64,000 nucleotides of DNA from Ancylobacter sp. SL191 (GTDB lineage Bacteria; Pseudomonadota; Alphaproteobacteria; Rhizobiales; Xanthobacteraceae), in the NCBI RefSeq assembly GCF_026625645.1, contig NZ_CP113056.1, positions 3,075,001 to 3,139,000 on the forward strand. The letters are read 5' to 3'. Below are positions 18,370 to 26,901 of this stretch, piece by piece; the first letter of the stretch is position 1; every line of letters begins with the position of its first letter. Under the pieces are notes generated by a model, which worked only from the letters and a program-made list of their open reading frames with translations, ran no database searches and was not told where the DNA came from. The translations under genes and the position numbers were made by a program.

Positions 18370-18407
18370 GACACATCGCGCGGGACGCAGGACACATCGC
18401 GCGGGAC
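18370..18407. repeat. short direct repeat, 17 bases twice at 21-base spacing
   Basis: GACACATCGCGCGGGAC occurs at 18370-18386 and again at 18391-18407, separated by GCAG. It lies in the intergenic region upstream of both the DUF815 gene and yajC. The 21-base period equals two helical turns, so a tandem protein-binding site is possible, but a simple duplication is equally likely. Confidence 0.6.
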
Positions 18408-18460
18408 TCATGGGCCGTGGATGCTGTCCCATCCGTGACCGGGACGGGCGCCCGCGCCGT

Positions 18461-18488
18461 TTGCAATCGGCAGGCGCCTCAGTATAGT
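18461..18488 (+). promoter_or_regulatory. sigma70-type promoter for yajC-secDF
   Basis: TTGCAA (18461-18466), a 16-base spacer and TATAGT (18483-18488) make a good housekeeping promoter 57 bases before the yajC ATG. A short leader with AAGGAA before the start fits. Both hexamers are close to consensus for a high-GC alphaproteobacterium. Confidence 0.55.
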
Positions 18489-18545
18489 CCGCGCCGCTTC
18501 CGCCGGGCCTTCCGCCCGCCACTCTTCGACGGACAAGGAACCGAC

Positions 18546-18884
18546 ATGTTCATCACTCCCGCCTTCGCGCAGGGCGCCGCTCCGGGCGGTACCGACATGC
18601 TGATGTCGCTGCTGCCGTTCGTGCTGATTTTCGTCATCATGTACTTCCTCATCCTGCGTCCGCAGCAGAAGAAGGTGAAGGCGCATCAGGAGCTGGTGAA
18701 GAATATCCGCCGTGGCGACACGGTGGTGACCACCGGTGGCCTCATCGGCAAGGTCTCCCGCGTGGTGGACGACACCGAAATCGAGCTGCAGCTCGCCGAT
18801 GGCGTGAAGGTCCGCCAGCTTCGTGCCCTGATCTCCGACGTGCGCGCCAAGGGCGAGCCCGCCAAGGAAGACAGCGCCGCCTGA
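18546..18884 (+). CDS. yajC: preprotein translocase subunit YajC
   Basis: The 112-residue Sec accessory protein has one membrane helix at about 19-39 (LMSLLPFVLIFVIMYFLIL). The RPQQKKVKAHQELV signature follows, then a cytoplasmic beta-rich domain (RRGDTVVTTGGLIGKV). The N-terminal MFITPAFAQ is typical of the alphaproteobacterial form. It heads the yajC-secD-secF operon behind a recognisable sigma70 promoter. YajC associates with SecDF and YidC during export and insertion. Confidence 0.95.
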   Translation: MFITPAFAQGAAPGGTDMLMSLLPFVLIFVIMYFLILRPQQKKVKAHQELVKNIRRGDTVVTTGGLIGKVSRVVDDTEIELQLADGVKVRQLRALISDVRAKGEPAKEDSAA

Positions 18885-18931
18885 CGCTTACCTCTTGCGG
18901 GCGTTCCTGAGGGGCGGCCGGAAAGAACGAC

Positions 18932-20530
18932 ATGCTCTATTTCTCGAAATGGAAGGCACTGGCGATTGCGGTGTTCTCGACGATCATCTGCCTGATGATC
19001 GTGCCGAGCCTGCTGCCGCCGGCCGCCTATGACAGCCTGCCGCGTATCCTCCAGCGCAAGATCGTCCTCGGCCTCGATCTGCAGGGCGGTTCCTACATCG
19101 TCCTCCAGGTCGACGCGAACGAACTGCGCAAGGGCCGGCTCGAACAGCTCCGCGACGATGCCCGTCGCGTGCTGCGCGATGCCAAGGTCGGCTATAGCGG
19201 CCTCGCCATCCAGGGCGACAGCGTGCAGATCCGCATCCGCGAGGGGCAGGACGCCGACGCGGCGCTGACCCAGCTTCGTGCCCTCGCGCAGCCTCTGGGC
19301 GGCGCGATGGCGACGACCGGGCAGATGGATATGGACGTGTCGCGCTCGGGCGATATCATCACGATCACCCCGACCTCGGCGGGCATCCAGTCCCGCACGA
19401 TCCAGGCGGTGTCGCAGTCCATCGAGATCATCCGCAAGCGTATCGACCAGCTCGGCACCACCGAGCCGTCGATCCAGCGGCAGGGTGCCGACCGCATCCA
19501 GGTGCAGGTGCCCGGCCTTCAGGATCCCTCGCGCCTGAAGGCGCTGCTCGGCCAGACCGCCAAGCTGACCTTCCGCCTCGTCGACACTTCGATGAGCGCG
19601 CAGCAGGCGCTGCAGGGCCGTCCTCCGGCGGGCACGGACGTGCTCTATTCGGAAGACCAGCCGCCGGTGCCCTATCTCATCGAGCAGCGCGTGCTCGTCG
19701 CCGGCGAGGATCTCACCGACGCCCAGCCGAGCTTCGATCCGACGACGCGCGAGCCGGTCGTCACCTTCCGCTTCAACACCAATGGCGCGCGCCGCTTCGC
19801 CGAGGCGACGCAGGCCAATGTCGGCCGGCCCTTCGCGATCATCCTCGACAACAAGGTGATCTCGGCCCCGGTCATCCGCGAGCCGATCCTTGGCGGCTCG
19901 GGCCAGATCAGCGGCAGCTTCAGCGTCCAGCAGGCGAACGATCTCGCCATCCTGCTGCGCGCCGGCGCCCTGCCGGTGCCACTGCAGGTGGTGGAAGAGC
20001 GCACGGTCGGCCCGGGCCTCGGTGCCGACTCGATCCGTGCGGGCGTCATCGCCTCGCTGGTCGGTGCGGGCGCCGTCGCACTGTTCATGGTCGCCACCTA
20101 TGGCCTGTTCGGCGTGGTGGCGGTGATCGCGGTCGCCATCAATGTCGGCATGATCTTTGGCATCCTCGCCATGCTCGGCGCGACGCTGACGCTACCCGGC
20201 ATTGCCGGCGTGGTGCTGACCGTCGGCATCGCGGTAGACTCGAACGTGCTGATCTATGAGCGCATCCGCGAGGAAGCACGGGCGGGCCGGTCGGCGATCT
20301 CCGCCATCGACGCGGGCTTCTCGCGCGCGCTGGCGACTATTCTTGATTCGAACATCACCACCTTCATCGCGGCGGCGGTGCTGTTCTATATCGGCTCGGG
20401 CCCGGTGCGTGGCTTTGCCATCACCTTTGGCATCGGCATCATGACCACCGTGTTCACGGCGTTCACCCTGACCCGCCTGATGGTGGCGATGTGGGTGCGC
20501 TGGCGCCGTCCCCAGCGCGTGCCGATCTGA
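18932..20530 (+). CDS. secD: protein translocase subunit SecD
   Basis: The 532-residue RND-superfamily protein works with SecF to pull preproteins across the membrane using the proton gradient. It has an N-terminal membrane helix, the conserved LGLDLQGGSY motif, a large periplasmic P1 domain with KRIDQLGTTEPSIQRQG, and five C-terminal helices. These include the GIAVDSNVLIYERIREE signature that carries the functional Asp. Length and domain order are normal. It is 47 bases downstream of yajC and 14 upstream of secF. Confidence 0.96.
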   Translation: MLYFSKWKALAIAVFSTIICLMIVPSLLPPAAYDSLPRILQRKIVLGLDLQGGSYIVLQVDANELRKGRLEQLRDDARRVLRDAKVGYSGLAIQGDSVQIRIREGQDADAALTQLRALAQPLGGAMATTGQMDMDVSRSGDIITITPTSAGIQSRTIQAVSQSIEIIRKRIDQLGTTEPSIQRQGADRIQVQVPGLQDPSRLKALLGQTAKLTFRLVDTSMSAQQALQGRPPAGTDVLYSEDQPPVPYLIEQRVLVAGEDLTDAQPSFDPTTREPVVTFRFNTNGARRFAEATQANVGRPFAIILDNKVISAPVIREPILGGSGQISGSFSVQQANDLAILLRAGALPVPLQVVEERTVGPGLGADSIRAGVIASLVGAGAVALFMVATYGLFGVVAVIAVAINVGMIFGILAMLGATLTLPGIAGVVLTVGIAVDSNVLIYERIREEARAGRSAISAIDAGFSRALATILDSNITTFIAAAVLFYIGSGPVRGFAITFGIGIMTTVFTAFTLTRLMVAMWVRWRRPQRVPI

Positions 20531-20544
20531 GAAAGTCGAAAGTC

Positions 20545-21513
20545 ATGCGTCTGCTCCGCATCGTCCCTGACGATACCAAATTCGACTTCATGCGCTTCCG
20601 GCGCATCAGCTTCCCGATCTCGGCGATCCTGTCGATCGTGGCGCTGGTCGCTTTCATGACTGTCGGGCTGAATTTCGGCATCGACTTCAAGGGCGGCACG
20701 CTGCTTGAGGTGCGCTACCCCAACAGCACGCTGAACATTGGCGATGTGCGCGCCAAGCTCGAGTCGCTCGAGCTTGGCGAGGTGCAGATCCAGGAAATCG
20801 GCAATGATGGCGAGGTGCTGATCCGCGTCGCCCAGCAGCCGGGCGGCGAGGCGGCCCAGCAGGCTGTGGTCGGCAAGGTGCGCGCCGCGCTCGGCGAGGG
20901 CGTGGAGTATCGCCGCGTCGAGGTGGTGGGCCCGCGCGTGTCGCAGGAACTGCTCAGCTACGGCATCGTCGGCCTGATGCTCGCCGTGCTCTGCATCCTG
21001 ATCTACCTGTGGTTCCGCTTCGAGTGGCAGTTCGCGCTGGGCGCCTCCATCGCCAATTTCCACGACATCGTGCTGACCATCGGCTTCATGGCGATCTTCC
21101 AGATCGACTTCGATCTGACCAGCGTCGCCGCGCTGCTGACCATTCTCGGCTACTCGCTGAACGACACCATCGTCATCTATGACCGCATCCGTGAAATGCT
21201 GCGGCGCTACAAGAAGATGCCGACGGACGAGCTGCTGAACCAGTCGATCAATTCCACCCTGTCGCGCTCGGTCATCACCCATGTCACCGTGACACTGGCG
21301 CTGCTCGCGCTGGTGCTGTTCGGCGGCCGGGCGATCCATAGCTTCTCCATCACCATGATGTTCGGCGTGGTGCTGGTCGGCACCTACACCTCGATCTTCA
21401 TCGCCTCGCCGCTGCTGATCTATCTCGGCGTGTCGACCCGCGCGCTGGCGGAGAAGGCCGAGAAGGACGCGCAGAACGCCGCGAACTCCAAGGCGGAACG
21501 CCTCGCGCCCTGA
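20545..21513 (+). CDS. secF: protein translocase subunit SecF
   Basis: The 322-residue partner of SecD has an N-terminal helix, the GIDFKGGTLLEV motif, a periplasmic domain and a membrane bundle carrying GYSLNDTIVIYDRIRE. The start at 20545 (MRLLRIVPDDTKFDFM) is chosen because the upstream frame lies inside the end of secD. A basic C-terminal tail (EKAEKDAQNAANSKAER) is cytoplasmic. It is followed 38 bases on by a small DUF498 gene that seems part of the same transcript. Confidence 0.96.
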   Translation: MRLLRIVPDDTKFDFMRFRRISFPISAILSIVALVAFMTVGLNFGIDFKGGTLLEVRYPNSTLNIGDVRAKLESLELGEVQIQEIGNDGEVLIRVAQQPGGEAAQQAVVGKVRAALGEGVEYRRVEVVGPRVSQELLSYGIVGLMLAVLCILIYLWFRFEWQFALGASIANFHDIVLTIGFMAIFQIDFDLTSVAALLTILGYSLNDTIVIYDRIREMLRRYKKMPTDELLNQSINSTLSRSVITHVTVTLALLALVLFGGRAIHSFSITMMFGVVLVGTYTSIFIASPLLIYLGVSTRALAEKAEKDAQNAANSKAERLAP

Positions 21514-21551
21514 GGCGTCTTCATCGGGCAGCGCCGCGCAGGGAGACCCTT

Positions 21552-21929
21552 ATGGCCAAGGCCGATGCCCATCTGCCGCAGCAGGTGCCGATCGACGGTT
21601 ATGGCGGTGGCGGGTTCCACTTCGCCGGCATGGCCTCGGCCGGCTCCATCCTCGCGCTGCCCTCCGGCATCCATGCCTGGGGGCCGCGCGTGACCACCGA
21701 GATCGACGTGGCCGCGCTGCGGCCCGTGCTGGAGCAGGCCGGCGCCATCCAGCTCCTGCTGATCGGCACCGGGCTTGATCCCTGGGCGATCCCGGATGCG
21801 CTGCGCTGGCAGTTGCGCGATGTCGGCATTTCCGTCGATGCCATGCCGACGCGCGCGGCGGCCTCGACCTATAACGTGCTGCTGGCCGAGGGGCGGCCGG
21901 TGGCGGCGGCGCTCCTCGCGCTGCCCTGA
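21552..21929 (+). CDS. Mth938-like/DUF498 domain protein, NDUFAF3 homologue
   Basis: The 125-residue protein of the Mth938 fold includes YGGGGFHFAGMASAGSIL, LLIGTGLDPWAIPDALR and the GISVDAMPTRAAASTYNVLLAEGR segment that defines the family. The human member NDUFAF3 is an assembly factor for respiratory complex I. The bacterial function is not firmly known. The position directly after secDF and 18 bases before a non-catalytic squalene-synthase-like gene (NDUFAF6 type) suggests a respiratory-complex or membrane-protein assembly unit. Identification of the family is secure; the role is inferred. Confidence 0.9.
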   Translation: MAKADAHLPQQVPIDGYGGGGFHFAGMASAGSILALPSGIHAWGPRVTTEIDVAALRPVLEQAGAIQLLLIGTGLDPWAIPDALRWQLRDVGISVDAMPTRAAASTYNVLLAEGRPVAAALLALP

Positions 21930-21947
21930 CGACGGCCGCGGGGGCGC

Positions 21948-22799
21948 ATGAGCGAGACGAACACCGATTATTGCGCGGCGCTGGTGCGCGGTTTCGACCG
22001 CGACCGCTACATCGCCGACCTGTTCGCGCCGGCCGAGCTGCGCGGCGCGCTGTTCGCCCTGCACGCCTTCAACATCGAGGTCGCCCGCGTGCGCGAGGCG
22101 ATCAGCAACCCGATGGCCGGTGAGGTACGCCTGCAATGGTGGAGCGACGCGCTGATCGGCGAGGCGCGCGGTGATGTGCGGGCGAACCCGGTGGCGGGCG
22201 CGCTGCTGGAGGCTGTCGAGCGCCACCATCTGCCGCGCGAGACCTTCTTCGCCCTGCTCGATGCCCGCATCTTCGATCTCTATGACGACCCGATGCCGTC
22301 GGTGAACGACCTCGAAGGCTATGCGGGGGAGACATCCTCCGCCCTGATCCGTCTCGCCGGCATCATTCTCACCGGCACCGCCGACCGGCGCTCGGCCGAT
22401 GCGGCCGGCCATGCGGGCGTGGCCTATGCCGTGACCGGCCTGTTGCGGGCGTTTCCGTTCCACGCCCGGCGCGGCCAGTGCTATGTGCCGCTCGATATCC
22501 TCGCCGCCCATGGCCTTGGCCGGGATGACGCGGTGTCGGGCACCGCCACGCCGGCGCTGAGGGCGGCGCTGGGCGATCTGCGCGCCCTGGCGCTCAAGCA
22601 TTACGAACGGGCGCTGGCGAGCCTTGCCGGCACCGATCCGGCGCTTCTGCCGGCCTTCCTGCCTCTGGTGCTGGTGCCCGGCGATCTGAAGCGCATGGAA
22701 CGGGCGCATGACCCCTTCACAGAAGTGCCGGCAATGCCGCCTATGATGCGCATCTGGCGCCTGTGGAGAGGGGCGGGCGCCCTGCGCCGCGCGCTGTAA
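21948..22799 (+). CDS. squalene/phytoene synthase-like protein lacking catalytic Asp motifs (NDUFAF6-like)
   Basis: The 283-residue all-helical protein of the trans-isoprenyl diphosphate synthase family contains FALHAFNIEVARVRE and GEVRLQWWSDAL. The two Asp-rich motifs that bind Mg-diphosphate in real phytoene or squalene synthases are missing. The first reads NIEVARV and the second reads RAFPFHARRGQCYVP. This pattern matches the non-enzymatic NDUFAF6 group, whose mitochondrial member helps assemble complex I. It is coupled to the NDUFAF3-like gene 18 bases upstream. Annotation as a carotenoid or hopanoid enzyme would probably be wrong. Confidence 0.85.
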   Translation: MSETNTDYCAALVRGFDRDRYIADLFAPAELRGALFALHAFNIEVARVREAISNPMAGEVRLQWWSDALIGEARGDVRANPVAGALLEAVERHHLPRETFFALLDARIFDLYDDPMPSVNDLEGYAGETSSALIRLAGIILTGTADRRSADAAGHAGVAYAVTGLLRAFPFHARRGQCYVPLDILAAHGLGRDDAVSGTATPALRAALGDLRALALKHYERALASLAGTDPALLPAFLPLVLVPGDLKRMERAHDPFTEVPAMPPMMRIWRLWRGAGALRRAL

Positions 22800-22889
22800 G
22801 CTCTGGCCGTTTGGCCGGCCGGGCATGAATCATGCTAGCGGTTCCTGTGACTAAACTGCACCTTTCCCGCCTCTGAGACAGGAGTGCCG

Positions 22890-24389
22890 ATGTTTCCGTT
22901 GCCCCAGGCTTCGCTCAAGCCCAACACCTACGCCTATGAGACCGTGCCGCTCGTCAAGCCGACGGGCTTTCGCGAATATGATGCGCGCTGGCTTTTCGGC
23001 AGCGAGCTCAACCTCATGGGGGTGCAAGCGCTTGGCCTCGGCCTCGGCACGCTGATCCACGAGATGGGGATCCGGCCCGAGGTGGTGACGGGCCATGATT
23101 TCCGTGGCTATTCCTCCTCGATCAAGCAGGCGCTGACGCTCGGCCTGATGGCGGCGGGCATCAAGGTCCACGATATCGGCCTTGCCCTGTCGCCCATGGC
23201 CTATTTTGCCCAGTTCGCGCTCGATATCCCCTGCGTCGCCATGGTCACCGCCTCGCATAATGACAATGGCTGGACCGGCGTGAAGATGGGCGTGAACCGC
23301 CCGATGACCTTCGGCCCGGACGAGATGAGCCGGCTCAAGGAAATCGTGCTCAGCGGGGCCGGCAAGCCGCGCGAAGGCGGCAGCTACGTCTATGTCGAGA
23401 ATTTCCCGGAGATCTACATCAAGGATCTCACCGACCGGCCGAAGCTGAAGAACAAGATCAAGGCCGTGGTCGCCTGCGGCAACGGCACGGCCGGCGCGTT
23501 CGCGCCCCGCATTCTGGAGGCGCTGGGCGTCGAGGTGGTGCCGCTCGACACTGAGCTCGACCACAGCTTCCCGAAGTACAACCCGAACCCGGAAGACATG
23601 GAGATGCTGCACGCCATGCGCGATGCGGTGCTCGCCTCCGGTGCGGATGTCGGTCTCGGCTTCGACGGCGACGGCGACCGCTGTGGCGTGGTCGACGACC
23701 ATGGCGAGGAGATCTTCGCCGACAAGGTGGGTGTCATGCTCGCCCGCGACCTCTCCGCCATCTACCCGGAAGCGCAGTTCGTGGTGGATGTGAAGTCCAC
23801 CGGCCTGTTCGTTACCGACCCGGTGCTGATCGCCAATGGCGCCAAGACCGACTACTGGAAGACCGGCCATTCCTACATGAAGCGCCGTGTCAACGAGAGC
23901 GGCGCGCTGGTCGGCTTCGAGAAGTCCGGCCACTACTTCTTCAACAAGCCGATCGGGCGCGGCTATGATGACGGGCTCGTCTCGGCCATCGCCATTCTCG
24001 ACATGCTCGACCGCAACCCCGGCAAGAAGCTGTCGGCGCTGCGCGACGCGCTGCCCAAGACCTGGTCCTCGCCGACCATGTCGCCGCATTGCGCGGACGA
24101 GAAGAAGTACGGCGTGGTTGCCGCCGTGGTGAAGCATTTCGAGGATCTGGCCGCCAGCGGCGGCACGATCGACGGCCAGGCGATCCGCGACATCGTCACC
24201 GTCAATGGCGTGCGCGTGACGGCGGAAGACGGTTCCTGGGGTCTGGTGCGCGCCTCCTCCAACAAGCCGGAGCTGGTCGTGGTGGTCGAGAGCCCGGTCT
24301 CCGAGGCCCGCATGTACGACATGTTCAAGCTGGTGGACGGCGTGCTGCGCACCCACCCGGAAGTCGGCGCCTATAACCAGAGCCTCTGA
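22890..24389 (+). CDS. phosphomannomutase/phosphoglucomutase
   Basis: The 499-residue alpha-D-phosphohexomutase interconverts hexose 6- and 1-phosphates for nucleotide-sugar synthesis. The phosphoserine loop TASHN carries S122, and the metal site DGDGDR has D259, D261 and D263. A sugar-binding GYDDGLVS-type loop and a C-terminal phosphate-binding RASSNKPEL motif follow. I chose the ATG at 22890 over the GTG at 22884 because GGAG at 22881-22884 is then spaced five bases away. With manC nearby, mannose-1-phosphate for GDP-mannose is the likely product. A strong terminator follows. Confidence 0.93.
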   Translation: MFPLPQASLKPNTYAYETVPLVKPTGFREYDARWLFGSELNLMGVQALGLGLGTLIHEMGIRPEVVTGHDFRGYSSSIKQALTLGLMAAGIKVHDIGLALSPMAYFAQFALDIPCVAMVTASHNDNGWTGVKMGVNRPMTFGPDEMSRLKEIVLSGAGKPREGGSYVYVENFPEIYIKDLTDRPKLKNKIKAVVACGNGTAGAFAPRILEALGVEVVPLDTELDHSFPKYNPNPEDMEMLHAMRDAVLASGADVGLGFDGDGDRCGVVDDHGEEIFADKVGVMLARDLSAIYPEAQFVVDVKSTGLFVTDPVLIANGAKTDYWKTGHSYMKRRVNESGALVGFEKSGHYFFNKPIGRGYDDGLVSAIAILDMLDRNPGKKLSALRDALPKTWSSPTMSPHCADEKKYGVVAAVVKHFEDLAASGGTIDGQAIRDIVTVNGVRVTAEDGSWGLVRASSNKPELVVVVESPVSEARMYDMFKLVDGVLRTHPEVGAYNQSL

Positions 24390-24420
24390 TGGGCGGCCGC
24401 TCCGGCGGCTGACACAACAG

Positions 24421-24464
24421 ACAACGCCGCGGGGCCCTTGGGCCGCCGCGGCGTTGTTGTTTTC
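24421..24464. terminator. intrinsic terminator after phosphomannomutase
   Basis: A perfect 12-base stem, ACAACGCCGCGG (24421-24432) with CCGCGGCGTTGT (24446-24457), is followed by GTTTTC. It sits between the convergent phosphomannomutase and VanZ-like genes, so it may terminate from both sides; the AC-rich left flank makes it weaker on the minus strand. Confidence 0.88.
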
Positions 24465-24469
24465 AAAGG

Positions 24470-24859
24470 TCAGCGAGCGAGCGGGTGTCGCGCGAGCGAG
24501 CCGGCAACGAGGCCGATCAGGGCGCCGAGCGAGCCGGCGATGAACTGCGCCAGCTCCGCGCTTCGGGTGGCGGTGAAGCCCTGCGCGCTCTCCAGCGTGG
24601 CGGCGAGCGCGATCAGAAGCAGCGTGGCGATCAGCCGGTGGCGCGGCGCGGCGATGCCGAGCGTCAGCAGCAGGCCCGTGCCGGCATAGGCGATGGCGTG
24701 TTCGAGATTCTTGCCCGCCCCGGTGCGCTCGACCACGTCGGCGGGCAGCAGCGAGAGCAGCGGCAGCGCGATGAGGCAGGCGAGCGCGCCGAGGCGCGCC
24801 AGCGTCTCGATCCAGCGGGGCAGGCGAGGGGCGTGGAGGACCGCGTCCGACGACGCCAT
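24470..24859 (-). CDS. VanZ-like integral membrane protein
   Basis: The 129-residue protein has about four hydrophobic helices (LGALACLIALPLLSLLP, NLEHAIAYAGTGLLLTLG, LIATLLLIALAATLESAQGF, ELAQFIAGSLGALIGLVAG). The conserved polar residues K-N-L-E-H in the second helix and the E-S-A-Q-G-F segment fit the VanZ/teicoplanin-resistance-like family. Most members have no known function and no link to antibiotic resistance. Its ATG shares one base with the kdsA stop (TGATG), so it is translationally coupled to the Kdo genes. Confidence 0.8.
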   Translation of the reverse strand: MASSDAVLHAPRLPRWIETLARLGALACLIALPLLSLLPADVVERTGAGKNLEHAIAYAGTGLLLTLGIAAPRHRLIATLLLIALAATLESAQGFTATRSAELAQFIAGSLGALIGLVAGSLARHPLAR

Positions 24860-25707
24860 CAGGCGCCGTGGCCCTTCGCCACCGCGTCAAACGCCTGAAG
24901 CCGGGCGATCAGCGCCTCGAACTGGTTCAGCGGCACCATGTTCGGCCCGTCGGAGGGCGCCTTGTCCGGGTCCGGGTGGGTCTCGATGAACAGGCCGGCG
25001 ACGCCGACCGCCACCGCCGCCCGCGCCAGCACCGGCACGAATTCGCGCTGCCCGCCCGAGGAGGTGCCCTGGCCGCCGGGCTGCTGCACGGAGTGGGTGG
25101 CGTCGAAGATCACCGGCGCGCCGGTCTGCTCGGCCATGATGGGAAGCGAGCGCATGTCGGTGACCAGCGTGTTGTAGCCGAAGGAGGCGCCGCGCTCGGT
25201 CACCAGCACGTTCGGGTTGCCCGAATCGGTGAGCTTGGCGACCACGTTCTTCATGTCCCAGGGGGCGAGGAACTGGCCCTTCTTCACATTCACCACCTTG
25301 CCGGTCGCGGCGGCGGCGATGAGCAGGTCGGTCTGGCGGCACAGGAAGGCGGGAATCTGCAGCACGTCGACCACTTCCGCCACCGGGGCGCACTGGTCGT
25401 CATCATGCACGTCGGTCAGCACCGGCATGCCGTAGCGCTCGCGAATCTCGGCAAAGATCGGCAGCGCCGCCTTCATGCCCATGCCGCGCGCGCCCTTGAT
25501 CGAGGTGCGGTTGGCCTTGTCGAAGGAGGTCTTGAACACCACGCCGATGCCCCGGCGCGTGGCGATCTCCTTGATCGCGGCGGCGCATTCCAGCGCGTGC
25601 TCGCGGCTCTCCATCTGGCACGGGCCGGCGATCAGCGCGATCGGCAGATCATTGCCGAAGCGCACCTCGCCGAGGGTGACGATGGCATTGGCGGAAACGC
25701 CGCTCAT
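24859..25707 (-). CDS. kdsA: 3-deoxy-8-phosphooctulonate (Kdo-8-P) synthase
   Basis: The 282-residue aldolase-type TIM barrel condenses arabinose 5-phosphate with phosphoenolpyruvate on the way to Kdo in lipopolysaccharide. Visible motifs are [63 protein letters not shown] and the terminal [16 protein letters not shown]. The isomerase that makes its arabinose 5-phosphate substrate lies immediately upstream (29 bases). A VanZ-like gene overlaps its end. All signature motifs are intact. Confidence 0.97.
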   Translation of the reverse strand: MSGVSANAIVTLGEVRFGNDLPIALIAGPCQMESREHALECAAAIKEIATRRGIGVVFKTSFDKANRTSIKGARGMGMKAALPIFAEIRERYGMPVLTDVHDDDQCAPVAEVVDVLQIPAFLCRQTDLLIAAAATGKVVNVKKGQFLAPWDMKNVVAKLTDSGNPNVLVTERGASFGYNTLVTDMRSLPIMAEQTGAPVIFDATHSVQQPGGQGTSSGGQREFVPVLARAAVAVGVAGLFIETHPDPDKAPSDGPNMVPLNQFEALIARLQAFDAVAKGHGA

Positions 25708-25736
25708 GGGAAGTCCTCGCGGAAGGGCGGGCGGGG

Positions 25737-26753
25737 TCAGATGACGCCGGCGCGCAGGAGATCGTGAATGTGCAGGATGCCGACCGGCACGCCCTCGCGC
25801 ACCGCGAAGAGCACGGTGATCTGTGTGCGGCTCATGCGGCCCAGCGCGGCGCTGGCCAGCTCATCCGGCGCGACGGTGAGCGGGGAGGCGGTCATCACCG
25901 TCTCGACCGGATGGCTCAGCAGGTCGCCGCTCATGTGGCGGCGCAGGTCACCGTCGGTCACGATGCCGACGAGGCGGCCATTGGCGTCGACGACGCCGCA
26001 GCAGCCGAAGCGCTTGCCGGTGATTTCGATCAGCGCGGTGCTCATCGGCGTGCCGCGCGCGACCAGCGGGACGCTGTCCTCGCCATGCATGAGGTCGGCG
26101 ACCTTGAGCAGGCGTGCCCCCAGCTTCCCGCCGGGGTGGAAGACGCGGAAATCGGACGCCGAGAAGCCGCGCCGCTCCAGCAGCGTGACCGCCAGCGCGT
26201 CGCCGGCGGCGAGCTGGAGCAGGGTGGAGGTGGTGGGCGCGAGCCCGTTCGGGCAGGCTTCCTCGACCTTGGGCAGCGCCAGCACGACATCGGCGGCGCG
26301 CCCGAGGGTGCTCTCGGCATTGCAGGTGATGGCGATCAGCGGCACCGCGAAGCGGCGCGCATAATGCACGATGTCGCTCAGCTCGGCGGTCTCGCCGGAC
26401 CAGGAGAGGGCGAGCAGAACGTCGTCCGGCGTCACCATGCCGAGATCGCCATGGCTCGCCTCGGCGGCGTGCATGAACAGGGACGGTGTGCCGGTGGAGG
26501 CGAGAGTCGCGGCGAGCTTGCGGCCGATATGCCCGCTCTTGCCCATGCCGGTGACGATGACGCGCCCGCGCGCGGCCTCGATGGCGCGGATCGCGCGTTC
26601 CATACCGTCGCCCAGCGCGCCATCCATGGCCTCGGTCAGGGCGGCGAGGCCCCTGGCCTCGATCACGAGGGTACGCCGGACGCTGTCGCGCAGCGGCTCG
26701 TCCCGGAGGGACGTCGGAACGGCGGGGGTTGGCTCCGTCTGGACCATGCCCAC
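25737..26753 (-). CDS. kdsD: D-arabinose-5-phosphate isomerase (KdsD/KpsF family)
   Basis: The 338-residue protein has an N-terminal SIS sugar-isomerase domain ([55 protein letters not shown]) and two C-terminal CBS domains. It converts ribulose 5-phosphate to arabinose 5-phosphate for KdsA just downstream. An alternative start two codons in (26747) is equally possible. The gene pair is on the minus strand between manC and the phosphomannomutase, forming a surface-polysaccharide precursor region. Confidence 0.94.
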   Translation of the reverse strand: MGMVQTEPTPAVPTSLRDEPLRDSVRRTLVIEARGLAALTEAMDGALGDGMERAIRAIEAARGRVIVTGMGKSGHIGRKLAATLASTGTPSLFMHAAEASHGDLGMVTPDDVLLALSWSGETAELSDIVHYARRFAVPLIAITCNAESTLGRAADVVLALPKVEEACPNGLAPTTSTLLQLAAGDALAVTLLERRGFSASDFRVFHPGGKLGARLLKVADLMHGEDSVPLVARGTPMSTALIEITGKRFGCCGVVDANGRLVGIVTDGDLRRHMSGDLLSHPVETVMTASPLTVAPDELASAALGRMSRTQITVLFAVREGVPVGILHIHDLLRAGVI

Positions 26754-26871
26754 AGCGATACTCCCTTCATCGCGCGGCCGGCAATGCCGCCGGTCGGTGC
26801 CGGCGGCTCGACGCCACGGCAGGGCTGAATAAGCGCCCTTGCCCGTCGATGCAATGGAGGGGGCCGGGAGG

Positions 26872-26894
26872 GGCCGGCGGACGCGCCGCCGGCC
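26872..26894. terminator. GC-rich hairpin downstream of manC
   Basis: GGCCGGCGG (26872-26880) pairs perfectly with CCGCCGGCC (26886-26894) around a five-base loop, seven bases after the manC stop codon on the minus strand. No T tract follows, so it may act as a 3'-end stabiliser or weak terminator instead of a classical one. Confidence 0.45.
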
Positions 26895-26901
26895 GTCAGC
26901 C

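Noticed and set aside
24470..24859. Teicoplanin resistance by the VanZ-like gene
   Set aside because: VanZ-like proteins are widespread with unknown roles. The Kdo gene context and Gram-negative host give no support for resistance.
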